Shown here piece after piece: positions 34,601 through 45,053 of a stretch of DNA of 64,000 nt. The notes under the pieces are model-generated. The model did not search any database, was not told the origin of the DNA, and worked only from the letters and a program-made list of their open reading frames with translations. Made by a program: the position numbers and the translations under genes. This DNA is from Plasmodium relictum (Eukaryota > Apicomplexa > Aconoidasida > Haemosporida > Plasmodiidae): assembly GCF_900005765.1 (NCBI RefSeq), contig NC_041689.1, positions 558,001 through 622,000 on the forward strand, given 5' to 3'. The first letter of the stretch is position 1. The number at the start of each line of letters is the position of its first letter.

Positions 34601-35823
34601 AGTTATATAAATTTTATTTACCATCATATAATTTTTTTTATTACTTAAAATTCAGACCATATGTTCGTCAGTTTTTACAAATTTTATCTTTATATTATGA
34701 GTTATCAGTTTATACAAATGCAACAAGAGAATATGCCGATGTAGTAATAGCAATACTAGATCCTGATAGAACATTATTTTCTGATAGAATTGTTGCTAGA
34801 TGCAGTTCAGCAGATAGGGATGAGAATAAACATTTTTCAAGAATTTATCCAAATATAGATTCAAAATATGTAATAGCTTTTGATGATCGAAAAGATGTTT
34901 GGTCTGATATACCGCAATCTCATATATTAAAAGCAGAACATTATAACTTTTTTGAGTTAAGTAAATATGATATTTTGTCACATTTTAAAGAAGCATCTAC
35001 CTGTAAAAAAAAATTTTTAGATATGGACATGCACTTATATTATATGACAAAAGTTTTTCTAAAATTACATAAAAAGTTTTTCGAGAAACCATTAGAAGTA
35101 GATGTAGGAAAATTGATAGAAGAAATTATGTCAGATACGTTAAAGAACGTAGGGGTATATTTTACAGGTTTTAGAAAAAATTCAAAAAATGCTCAAAATG
35201 TATTATCAGCGGATTGCGAAGAAAGACAAAAGGAAATGGCCTTAGAATTAGGAGCAAAAATATATACTAATTATGATTTACCAGGTGTTACTCATATAGT
35301 TGCTGCTAAAAATTGTACAGATAATTTGATAAAATCAAAAAAATCCGATTATAATCATATATACAAAGTTCATACACTATGGCTTTATCACTGTAGAGGT
35401 ACTCTTGAAAATGTAGATAGCTCATATTTCGATGCTGATGAACTTTGTAAGATTTATAATAATAAGCCACCAATGCACCCAAAAAAAGATCATTGGTTTT
35501 TTGGTAATAAACATTTAAGGAAACAAGATGATATGACTGATTGTGTTAAAATTGAAAATCTAAAATCAAGGATTTTCTTAGGAACTGGTGAATATACGCA
35601 TGATGCTGTTATTTTTTCTCCATTTGAACAGATTCATATTAAGTGGATTGAAAAGGAGGTGAAATTAAGACAAAATTACGATACTTCATATAATACCATA
35701 TCAAATGATATCAAGAATAACGACAAAAACCAAATTAATGATGATTACGCTGATGATAACTATTCATATGATGATAATACAGAAGAAGACAATGAATATT
35801 CATCAACAAATAGTAAATTGTAA
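31660..35823 (+). CDS. FCP1-like RNA polymerase II CTD phosphatase (NIF/FCPH plus BRCT)
   Basis: Predicted nuclear Ser/Thr phosphatase acting on the C-terminal domain of RNA polymerase II. The product is 1387 residues and the ATG at 31660 is the first in frame. Residues 1-900 are Asn-rich low complexity with short conserved islands. The FCPH catalytic domain begins about residue 940: LLLDLDNTLLQ contains the HAD motif DxDxT (D950, D952, T954). It continues with KFRPYVRQFLQILSLYYELSVYTNATREYA and then VIAFDDRKDVW. A BRCT domain follows (about 1160-1270: GVYFTGF, LGAKIYTNYDLPGVTHIVAA, HTLWLYHCRGTLENV), as in FCP1 rather than the short SCP enzymes. The tail is Asp/Asn-rich. The HAD nucleophile and second Asp are intact. 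The same-strand neighbour 1.7 kb downstream is unrelated. Confidence 0.9.
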   Translation: MDAKESCKEVEIESVASTFEANKNINFFGENNRNMLILNNSNREIRNSDKMNNDISKMNDTNDDKNDNDNINNVNNIDNYNNINSNYNIENINIRNEVNIINDNANDSNNNNIGNVNNIYSNVNSNTTNNNSYYEYNESYCGDLDTSNTREKLFNKHSNKNMNYDNYSKSNQNNFSINKNFKNLRNKFNLFNKNSIKQNNLKQNMNKENNENEDSEKEAITNNNYHDDFYKRDAPFSTYNNQGQNKINYRNFHENRKLKNNNINNNSCGDNMNNGDNNINNEGNSNMSINDNNHSINNNIGINRNDQINSNNNGNNNNIIINTVKKRRIVKYDNFYKNKQKKSYYKSFNDPIKRYNNNSLNLNEINSIKNDSSNYNNNDKQKYQNYSSKNSSINFNHQNNEGNMRNSFMKENYNTTKNSNRNNNNLNYIYNNMNKGNFNNIAFSLNKYFIPFKNNGGKDDKNVNNENIMNKNKLNNKNINLNNNDILNNNFNNVNENCNTNSYDDNCKDKNNNYDNINNYNYSNKCDDSISDNNDNYKNNVSGIEDLNNNNNNNNTRNNAPSNFNNLNLVTQNFNIEFLKNYKNNLEHGLNGDKINGNENYVKYEENNIKDYNNQNYIECLSEVSEISDEEEKNIDLNNKESNKITDEQVNKNNNNCKKWNMHNLHSGVTASSIDTCFNQSDNNKSELMNNLYNFCNYNRNINTDEETNHFYHTTNNNSYYKKNLKIENKKGVRNTFMNNIITNSFNPNLNYSNDFDLTNSPSSSNSSMNNHKHDMDRKKKKKKFNYMSVNDSVNNIENRNSINNKISNYLNEDQGEIHNQHINRNPNLFERGFQEKNENYLNQNNNELIMENDNSYDSSCSNSSINDNTTSLRKESKNEKRNKLTLNQIRTEDLFINSYMPYPPEKYNNIYELHEIKILSPHILKTKFQKEGKTYHSTLKDGKLILLLDLDNTLLQATSFAKFNMDLPLENFVDENGEAQLYKFYLPSYNFFYYLKFRPYVRQFLQILSLYYELSVYTNATREYADVVIAILDPDRTLFSDRIVARCSSADRDENKHFSRIYPNIDSKYVIAFDDRKDVWSDIPQSHILKAEHYNFFELSKYDILSHFKEASTCKKKFLDMDMHLYYMTKVFLKLHKKFFEKPLEVDVGKLIEEIMSDTLKNVGVYFTGFRKNSKNAQNVLSADCEERQKEMALELGAKIYTNYDLPGVTHIVAAKNCTDNLIKSKKSDYNHIYKVHTLWLYHCRGTLENVDSSYFDADELCKIYNNKPPMHPKKDHWFFGNKHLRKQDDMTDCVKIENLKSRIFLGTGEYTHDAVIFSPFEQIHIKWIEKEVKLRQNYDTSYNTISNDIKNNDKNQINDDYADDNYSYDDNTEEDNEYSSTNSKL

Positions 35824-37481
35824 TTTCATTACCTTTCAATCATTAATAAATTTTATTTATTATTTTATTTATTTACATTTTTATGGAAACTATATTTATT
35901 GTTATTTAATATAAATATGTATTTTATTTGGTATATTTTTTGTTTTATAACTCTAAATATATATATATATATATATATTTATTAATTTATTTTTGTATTT
36001 TTTTCTGTTCTATTATAATGTTTTAATACAATTTTTTTTTTTTTTTTTTTTTGCATAAAAAGATATTTAATTAGGGATTAAACTTTTTTTATCTATTTAA
36101 ATCATTTTTGTTTGTGCGTCTTTATTTTTTACAGAAAAAAAACATATATATATTGTTTTAAAACTTTTTTTTTTTTTATAAATTTTTAATTATAATTTTA
36201 TAAAATAAACTATTTAAACATAATTTATTGAAAATTACCTAAAAAATATTATATTACATTATATTATATAGCCTTATTAAATTTACATATATATATATAC
36301 ATTAATAATTATGTATTTATTGAAATAGAAGGAATAGTTCTTTTTATAATTTTTTATTCATTTATAAATCCAAGAATTCTTTGTAGTAATTTATTTATAT
36401 ACACATTAAAAAAAAAAAATAATAAAATAATTTCTCTTAAAATTTTTATCTTAAAGCTTATAATTAAGTGATTATCTTTATTAAATCCTATTCAAATAAT
36501 ATATTAATTTTAAGAAATTATTCTTAAAAAAAAAAAAAATTAGTAAAAATTGTAGTATGGGTGTAACGCAACATTATAAAATGTTACTATTACCAAGTTT
36601 TTCTAAAGAAAAAAAAAAAACTTAAAAAAATGGAGAAATTTTAAAATGAAAAAAAAAGATATATATGCATATTTTTATCCATTTTAATTTATTCTTTTCT
36701 CTTATTCTATAGTTCTAATGATATGATGTTGAGCACAGAAATAGTAGATGTACAAAAATAGAAAAAAAAGTACAATGAAAAATAAAAAGTTCCTTTAGAA
36801 ATATAAAAATAGTTATAAAAATTAAGATTTATTAATTACTATGAAAAAATTGAAATAAAATATGCTGAAAAATTTAAAGTAATTTCTTCTAAAAGAAATA
36901 AGTTTTTAAAAATAAAATTCTCAATTTTAAAAAATTAATAAATTGCGTGAAATATAAATATTTTCTAGATATTAAAAGCAATATAATCGAAAAATTTAAA
37001 ACCATTACATACCTTTTTAAATTTTATCATTATTTAAATTAAAATTAATTTTTGTAAATTTTAATTTTTTTAGTAAAAAGAATAATTCTCCTATTTTGAA
37101 CTCTTATTTTTTACATATTTCTTAATGATTCACATATTAGAAGAAAATAGACCTACTTCTTTTTATATATATTATTTTTTAAAAAAAAAGCTAAATTCAT
37201 TAAATAAGGGAGAGAAATAAAAAAGAGGAACGTAAATACAAAAAACTATTAAAAAATTATTGTAAATAAAATATTTTATTTGAGGGGCGACCTAAGAAAT
37301 ATTATATAATATTTAGTAAGAACTTTGTGATGAATTTTAATTATATCTGATTTAATTTAAAAATGTCCATTAAAAAAACAAATTGAAAAAATAGGAAATA
37401 CGCAAGTAAAAAAATAAATAAACAATTTTAGAAATTTTAATATTTTTTTATTTTTCTTTTCCCTCTCTTTAATAAAAAAAT
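35824..37481. other. intergenic
   Basis: Between two plus-strand genes: 3' flank of the FCP1-like gene and upstream region of the next. A mixed patch at about 36540-36600 contains a small hairpin (AACATT...AATGTT). Another at about 37280 (GAGGGGCGACC) is probably in the 5' UTR. No gene seen. Confidence 0.5.
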
Positions 37482-39312
37482 ATGAATAACGGATCAAATA
37501 AAAAGTGTAAGACATTATATTATATTAGAAGCAAAAACGTTTATGCTAATAATGAATACGAAAATAAATCAGAAAGGAAAAAAGGGCATGTTTTCATTAA
37601 AGTAAGTGAAGCAAATGGAAGAAATTTTCCTTATAGAAAAAGAAAAAGTGAAAAAAAAAAAAATTATGAATTAATATTTCAAAGTTGTCAACAAAGTAAG
37701 CTTCCAGTATGCACTATAAGAAATTTTAAGAAAAAAAAAATAAGAAACACTTGGGAACAAATATTATTAGAAAAAGTTCATGATGCAACCAATAAAATTA
37801 ATGAAAAAGTTCTCTCTCTACTTAAAATATGTATTATTAAGATATATAATTTTTCAAGTAAATTAAAAATAAAAAATGAAAAAATAGTAAGAGATTCTTT
37901 AAAATATTTAAATATAGAAAATGAAGAAATCCAGTCAAATTATTCAAATATACAAAATCCTATAAATATTTCCAGAACTCCAAAAAAAAAATTACGAGAT
38001 AACTGCTGTAGATGTATTCTTCGTGATAACAGTGTTTTCAATTCTGAAAATTTAAAAAGAGGATATTATGAAATGAATAATACTAACATTTATAAGGAAA
38101 ATAATTTTATGAAATGCAAAGATTTACATGAGTTATTTAATGAAAAGACGGATCACACAAATAATATATTGAATAATTGTGCACATTTAAATGAAAAAAC
38201 CAATAAGTTCGTTTCAGAAGATGAACATATTGGAAGTAACCTTCGAAATATTAGAAATTTTTATATTTCAGTAATAAACAAAAATACGAATACCAAAAAG
38301 GTAAGGAAAATAAGTTTAATGGAAATATGTAAAAATCCTTATTTTTTTATTTCTCAAAATTTTTTTTCTACTTTAGAAAGTTATTTAGCATTAAATCACT
38401 GTCTTTTATATATTAAAGTAATCAATAAAAAATAATTACAGAAAATTTTAATTATATATTTTGTATAAAATATTATATACATTTAAATAAAATTAGTTTT
38501 TAATATAAAAAACATGTATATATATTACTCTATATTTTTATTATTTTTTTCTTTTTCAGAAAAATCAGGGAGAAATGTCACAAATTCATAATAATTTTTT
38601 TTCAACATTAATAAACGTGGATGACGTAAATTTTTTAGAAGAAAATGTATCAACATCAATATTAAGGCATATCATTAAAAGATTAAATTCATTATTTCAA
38701 ATACCAACAAATAACATTAATTCTATTGAATTTTGTTTATATATAAGAAGTAATGATAAAGAAGAGGCTGTGTATTTTACTGAACAAAATACTTATAAAT
38801 ATTCTATTTTAATTTTTTTAAATGCTAGAAATGATAATTACATTGAATTTCCAAAAAATGGACTAAGAATTATGACTACTATGGGTAACTGTTTAATATA
38901 TGAATGTAATAAAAATTCTTTTGGTTCTAATATTTTTAAATTTGATATATCAGAAGAAAAAATATTTTTTTTGAAATTAAACCTGAAATATGATATAAAT
39001 TTACATCGATTATTCATAAATGAAGCAAATACTAAAAAATATGTTGAAGAGTTTTCTAAGGAAAGTATTTTAACAGAATTAAATAGAAATATGCTAAAAA
39101 ATCAAAATGTACTCTCTAATAACGATTTTATTAATAACACTTTTAATACATACAATGCAGTTAATTTTTATTCAATGAATAATCATCATTCGTATATAAA
39201 AAAACATATAGAAAGCATAAATGAAAAGTTAATGGAAATAAATATTAATCGTATTAAAAGTGTTACGTCATTAAAAAATACAAATGCTGATGCATACTAC
39301 ACTAACCTTTAA
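37482..39312 (+). CDS. conserved-type unknown protein, two exons
   Basis: Not recognised. Exon 1 is 37482-38417 and exon 2 is 38560-39312. The 142-base intron has GTAATC and TTTTTCAG ends and joins in phase 0, giving 562 residues. The evidence for splicing is that both halves are open, in phase, and separated by an AT-only stretch with stops. The N-terminus is strongly basic. A helical region near 90-150 (TWEQILLEKVHDATNKINEK) and a Cys cluster (NCCRCILRD, about 180) are notable. The exon 2 product has alternating hydrophobic and polar residues (SIEFCLYIRSNDKEEAVYFT, ILIFLNARNDNYIEF), suggesting a beta-rich globular domain without low-complexity inserts. No catalytic motif is visible. Confidence 0.8.
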
Positions 39313-40485
39313 TGTCTCAAAATTTAAAACAAAAACAAAAAAAAATTAAACTTTATAATCATCAAAATTTTTAGTATTTTTAATATATATGTAATTAAGC
39401 TTTATATAAAAAAATAATAAACAAAAAAAATAGTATTTTATCAAAAAATATTTATTTTTAATTAAAGTAATTATTATAGCTGATAATATTTATTTTGTTA
39501 AATCTTGTGTTATATAGATTTATGAATTCATTGATATATTTTTTTTTAATTGAGTCTAATTCATGCATTTAAAATTTAATAAAATTATCTTTATGTATTC
39601 CATATGCTCTGCAATATTCTTATTTTAGTGTTTAATTTTCTAAAAAAATTAAAAAGATTTATAAATTAAAAAAAAAAAAAGAATAAGAAAAATCTATAGG
39701 AATATAGATATAACAATAGAAAGAGTAAATATATTGTAAAAAAAAGATCTCTTTATTTTAAAATATATGAATAGATATCAAAGATGAAAAATAACACACT
39801 TTTAATTATATTTGTAATTTTCTTTAATATTCATATTCTTTAATGATATCATAATTTTAAAAATCACTAAAATGTTGAATTTTTATTTTCCTTTTATAAG
39901 CATTTCTAATAGCATAATTTTTTTTATGTATCTTCTATGAATTAAAAATAATTGTAGAATAGTATGTATTACAAATTTTTTTAATTTTAATATTTTAAGG
40001 AGTCACTATATGATAATAAATCATTAAAAGTGAGTTTGATATTATAATACAACGAATCATGTTGTACCATTTTCAGAAAAATATATAGATGTTATTATGT
40101 AAAATATACATATATATATATATGTTCGCAAATATTATTTTATAAAATCATATCCAAAATAATACTAAATTTTTTATTTGTAATTTTTTTTTAATAGAAT
40201 TTGGAACATTTTTTTCTTCATTTGCATTAGAACCCTAAAAATTAATACATAAATTTTCAATTTTAAGATATTACAAAAATTATATCTAAATATACATTTT
40301 GGATTGGAAGTTTTAACATTAATAAAGTAAAAATTTTAACATGAATAGTTTATATATATATTAAAATTTATGTTTTTATAAAATATTTAGTATTATATTA
40401 AAAAGAATTTTAATTCCTAAATTTTTATTGTTAATATATTTTAAAATATAATTATTTTTTTATAGTTCACATAATACTTTCTTTT
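39313..40485. other. intergenic between convergent genes
   Basis: Two 3' flanks meet here. A/T-rich with a short (TA)n near 40110. No coding stretch or structured element seen. Confidence 0.5.
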
Positions 40486-42516
40486 TTAAATATTTTGATA
40501 TAAATTATGAGCATATTTAAGAGATGGAACATCAGGATGCTTTACTTCAGTAAATGTTACACACTCAGGTTTGGTAGAACTTCCTTTAAATTTTAAAAAG
40601 GCCCCTTTGTTTTTCATAATATCACAGTAATTGGGTGCACTAAAAACAGTGTATAACATACCATTTTGTTCAATTGAATATCCTTCGTCTCTTACTTCAT
40701 GAGATCGAATAATAAGACTTAAATTATTTCTTTTTAGAAAATTTTCAGTAATATCAGTACCAAAAGAAAATCCTATGCCTCTTTTAGAGGGTTTGAATCC
40801 TTTTTCTTCATTTGGATCTGACCATAGCAAATCTGTCATTACTCCTTCATCTAAGGGTTCTGTATTCCTATCAATTTTTTGAATATCTTCTAAAGTTGTA
40901 TCCATTTTACTTGGTATTCCTCCATGACATATAAAAATTGTTTTGTTTAATACATATGCTAATGGTAAAAATTTGAATGAATCAGAAAATAAGGTATGTA
41001 ATTTATCATCATATTTTTCTTGTAATTCTCCTAAAAATCCATATAGTTTATTCATATTGTCCGTTTCATGGTTTCCTCTAGTTAAATGAACATTATTTGG
41101 AAATGTCAATTTCGCCAAATATAAGAAAATAATTACCTCTACAGAAAAGCTTCCCCTGTCTACAAAATCCCCATTGAATAAATAAGAATTATTTTCTGAT
41201 GGATATCCATTTATATTCATTATATTTAATAAATCATAAAATTGTCCATGTACATCTCCACATATGGTTAAAGTCTCATCTGACTGTAAATTTAAATATA
41301 CTAGAGTTGGTAATTCTTTTAACAGATTGATTACATCTAAAACTATTGCACATACACATTTCTTGTTTAACTTTTGATTTGGTACACTAATGTAATCTAC
41401 TACTTTTTTCAAAAAATCTATATTTAAATTATTTCTGTCATATATAGGAGCATTAGTATTTTCTATTTTAAGGGTATCTAGTACTAATGTCTGGTAGTAA
41501 GGCATTTTTTGTTCTAATTCTATAGCTTTCTGAAAATGCTGTTCAAATAAAAGCTTTTTACATTGTTTTAATTTTATCTCAGAATTTGTGTCTTTTGTTA
41601 ATTTTAATACTTTCTGAAAACATTCTGATGCACTTTTTAAATCAGATAGTAATAAATAAGAGCATCCTTTTCTATAATAAGCTTTCGCATAAAAAGGATT
41701 AATTTTTATTGCTTCATCTATATCTTGTATAGACAAACCGTAACTTTCTAGTTTCATGTGACAAAATGATCTATTCGTATAATATATATGAAGATCAGTT
41801 TCTTTTATACTAATAAAATTATCCTTTTTGGAAACAGTACTTTTTGTATAATATTCATTAAATAAATCTTTATCTACTTCATCTACACTTACTTCATTCT
41901 GTAAGTTATCAATACTTATTTTTTTTAATATTTCTACATTGGTATTGTCATAAAATTTTTTTAATAAATTAATAGCTTCTGTGTAATATTTTAAAGAAAC
42001 GATATAGTTATTTTCCTTAAAATACTTATTTCCTACATTTTTTAAAGCATCACATATCTTTAGCAATTCAATACTAATATTTTTTTTTGATATATCTCCC
42101 TCTTTTTTCTCCTTTTCTCCATTTTTATCTTCTATTTTTTCTTCTATATCATTATCTTTCATGTCTTTTTTTAAATTATCAGCAGAATTACAATCGCTCA
42201 TTAATGATTCAGGTGATTTAATATTTTCATTTTCACTGTTTTTATCATTGGTGCCTTTCATTTTTTCTTCACTTTTTTCATTCCCCATATTTTCGTTATT
42301 TATTATATTTTCTTTATTTTTATGTTTTTTATCTAATGGCTCGTTAATTTTATTTTTATTTATCTGTTTATTATCTATTATATTTGTATTATCTTTTAAT
42401 GTATATATAATTTCTTTACTTTCATGAATATTTTCTTTTAAACTATTTTCGTGATCATTAAAAGTATGTTCCTCTATTTTAATATTACCATTTATTTTCT
42501 CTGTTAAATATGCCAT
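40486..42516 (-). CDS. PP5: serine/threonine protein phosphatase 5 (PP5)
   Basis: PPP-family phosphatase with N-terminal TPRs that bind Hsp90 and inhibit the catalytic domain in other eukaryotes. The product is 676 residues from the ATG at 42516; the open frame continues five codons up to a TTG. Residues 1-150 are a Lys/Glu/Asn-rich extension absent from human PP5. The TPR region spans about 155-340 (ALKNVGNKYFKENNYIVSLK, then YYTNRSFCHMKLESYGLSI and AKAYYRKGCSYLLLSDL). The catalytic domain carries the metal-binding motifs GDVHGQ (about 418), GDFVDRG (about 447) and RGNHE (about 479), then HGGIPS and SHEVRDEGY. All metal ligands are present. The C-terminus (LKYAHNLYQNI) corresponds to the autoinhibitory helix. 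Gene order suggests it is the ortholog of the P. falciparum chromosome 13 PP5. Confidence 0.95.
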   Translation of the reverse strand: MAYLTEKINGNIKIEEHTFNDHENSLKENIHESKEIIYTLKDNTNIIDNKQINKNKINEPLDKKHKNKENIINNENMGNEKSEEKMKGTNDKNSENENIKSPESLMSDCNSADNLKKDMKDNDIEEKIEDKNGEKEKKEGDISKKNISIELLKICDALKNVGNKYFKENNYIVSLKYYTEAINLLKKFYDNTNVEILKKISIDNLQNEVSVDEVDKDLFNEYYTKSTVSKKDNFISIKETDLHIYYTNRSFCHMKLESYGLSIQDIDEAIKINPFYAKAYYRKGCSYLLLSDLKSASECFQKVLKLTKDTNSEIKLKQCKKLLFEQHFQKAIELEQKMPYYQTLVLDTLKIENTNAPIYDRNNLNIDFLKKVVDYISVPNQKLNKKCVCAIVLDVINLLKELPTLVYLNLQSDETLTICGDVHGQFYDLLNIMNINGYPSENNSYLFNGDFVDRGSFSVEVIIFLYLAKLTFPNNVHLTRGNHETDNMNKLYGFLGELQEKYDDKLHTLFSDSFKFLPLAYVLNKTIFICHGGIPSKMDTTLEDIQKIDRNTEPLDEGVMTDLLWSDPNEEKGFKPSKRGIGFSFGTDITENFLKRNNLSLIIRSHEVRDEGYSIEQNGMLYTVFSAPNYCDIMKNKGAFLKFKGSSTKPECVTFTEVKHPDVPSLKYAHNLYQNI

Positions 42517-44980
42517 TTCAAAAAAATACAAAAACTTCGTAATTATATAAATTATTTAAATATGTAATTTGAAACTTATATTTTTGTCTTTTATATTTAT
42601 TATAATTTATATATTTTTACATTTTTTATAATATTTTTTTTTCTATGGATGGTTAAAATTTCTAATATAAATATATTTTTTATATAGTGAAAATAAAACT
42701 TTCTTTAATTTTTATTCAAAATTTGTCAAATATATTTGTATATATTTAATAATTTTTTTCTGAATCTGAACAAATAATGAGAGTAAAAAAAAAATATATA
42801 AAAAAAATATTACAAAAATATGAAATTCTTTATTTTGTGCACAATTTGTATGTTGACAATTTTTTTTTTTCCCTTCTTAATTTTTTTAGTTTTATGACTA
42901 AATATTTAAATTTCTACAATGCTCAAAAAAAAAAAAAATTTTTTCTAAATCGAGACAAAAATATATTTAAAATGTTCTTTTGAAATAAATTTTACTTTAA
43001 CTCATATAAAAGAAAAAAAATTATAAATAAAGGAATAAAACAATAAAACAAGCCCAAAAAAAAAAAAAAAAACATAAAAATAAAGGTATAAAAAAGATTA
43101 CCATATATTAAAAAAAAAAAAAAAATGAAGAAAAATTGTATTATTATATATTAAAATTATATTAATAGAATAATATAAATTAAATTTTATCATATTAGGT
43201 TAAAAATTTTAAATTTATAATTTGTTTTCAATTTTTTTACTTTTTCTTCACATAAGAAAACTATTTTACTAAAATTCTTTGACCTTTTTTTTTTTTTAAA
43301 TTCTATAAACAAAAAAAGAAAATAAAAATTCTTAGGAAAAGAAACAAAAAATTAAAAACTGAAATTTATAATTTATATTTTTTTTTTTTTTTGAAATATA
43401 TTTCCTTAATTATAAAGAATGCTTATGCATATACAAAATAATATAAAATAGTAGTAATCATCAGTAATATTTTTTTACAAAAAAATCATACATAACAAAT
43501 ACAACGCACTATAAAAATTCTTCAAATACAGTTTGGCAACCTATTTATAAGAGTTGTTAAAAGTTAAAAGATTATATGATATAGGAAATTACAGGATATC
43601 ATAAATTTTGAATATTTATCCTAAAATATTCTTATGAAAAATTTTACTTTAAAAGTTTACTAACATCAAAAATAAATATGATCATGAACTATTTAACATA
43701 AAATTGCTCTTTATGTAAAAAAAAAAAAGTCTTGATAAAACGAAAATGTTACTATATAATTCATAATATCATTACACTTCAATTTTTAAATAAAACAAAT
43801 ATAAACAAAATTTATAGATTATTAAGTGAATAATTTTAATTCATATATATTTTTTTTATAAGTTATAGTATATTTATATCATTTAATAACAAATATTCCA
43901 CTATTCTATAACTATTATCATAGTGTGCTGCTAATTACCTTTATTTATAGTGGCAATAATTAAATCAAAATTTTTAAAAAATTTTAAATTATAAAAAAAA
44001 AAGTCTCTAAAATGCAATTATTGTTAAATCATATATCATGTTATTTAATATATGTTACTATATATATATATATATATGTATATAAATATACCTATTTCTC
44101 TTTTATTTTTTTGTTTTTTTTATTTTTCAATGGAAATATTAAATTATGAGAAATACCAATAATTTTATATATTATTATGTATTATTCTAAAAAAGAATCA
44201 TAAAATTTTATAAAAAATATCATACTTATCAAAATGAGAATACAATAAAAAAAAAATATTTATTAAAAATAAATCTTTCATAAAAATAAAAAATATTATA
44301 CGTTGTTTTATTAATATAATTTTTTTTTTTTTTTTAAATTCAAGGAATATATATATAGAACTTTTAATATAAGCATCTCTTTTTTGCTATTTAAGAATTT
44401 TAATTTTTCGTATGAACGTTTATACATTATAAAAGAAAAATGAAGTAAAATAAAATAAAAAAGTTTATCATATAAATAAACATTTTTTATATATAATTTG
44501 AATATAATATATCAAAAATATACTATTTTTTATACCTAAAATAGACTTTTTGTGAAAAGTGTTTGATCAAATTGACACAAATAATTGTACACTAAAAAAA
44601 TTGTAATATAATTATTGATTGACTATGAAAAATTAACAAAAAAAAAATTTGGAAACAAATTTTAGTAATCCTACTTAATAAAAAATTTTATTATTTTTAA
44701 TAGTAAAATTTATTATTATATCTAATTACTTTTGAAATGATTCAAAGAAAAAAGTAAATGTTCATTTATTATTTTGTATTTAAGAAAATAATAAATTTTC
44801 AGTAAATTTCTAAAATTTAACATTCAAATTTTTTTTTATATTCATATTAAGTAGAAACATATACTAAAAAATTTTTTTTTTACTCTGGTTATTTTTCATG
44901 ATTATAATTTTTTAAAATAATAATAGTTGTTTTTAAAGATATATTAATTTTAATAATAATTAGGAATCTTGTGCATTTAA
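42517..44980. other. intergenic upstream of PP5 and tRNA-Thr
   Basis: The PP5 promoter side and upstream flank of the tRNA. Heavily A/T, with a (TA)n near 44060. A patch at 43525-43610 is slightly richer in G/C but shows no gene. A 68-codon frame at 42777-42983 is Lys/Phe/Tyr-rich and I do not call it. Confidence 0.5.
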
Positions 44981-45053
44981 GCCATCTTAGCATAGTAGGT
45001 AATGCGTTTGATTCGTAATCAAAAGATCGTGGGTTCGAATCCCACAGGTGGCT
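44981..45053 (+). tRNA. tRNA-Thr (anticodon CGT)
   Basis: A complete 73-base cloverleaf. The acceptor GCCATCT pairs with AGGTGGC (one T-G pair), the D stem is GCAT/ATGC, and the anticodon stem TTTGA/TCAAA encloses loop TTCGTAA. The T arm is GTGGG-TTCGAAT-CCCAC and the discriminator base is T. The anticodon CGT reads ACG (Thr). There is no intron. The internal B box GGTTCGAATCC is canonical. CCA is not encoded. No T4 terminator follows for about 250 bases. Confidence 0.97.

Noticed and set aside
36545-36600. Small hairpin (AACATT...AATGTT) with a mixed-composition flank
   Set aside because: The stem is only six pairs, expected by chance in this DNA.
42777-42983. 68-codon plus-strand frame upstream of PP5
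   Set aside because: It is made of Lys, Phe, Tyr and Asn from A and T runs, with no domain and no context.
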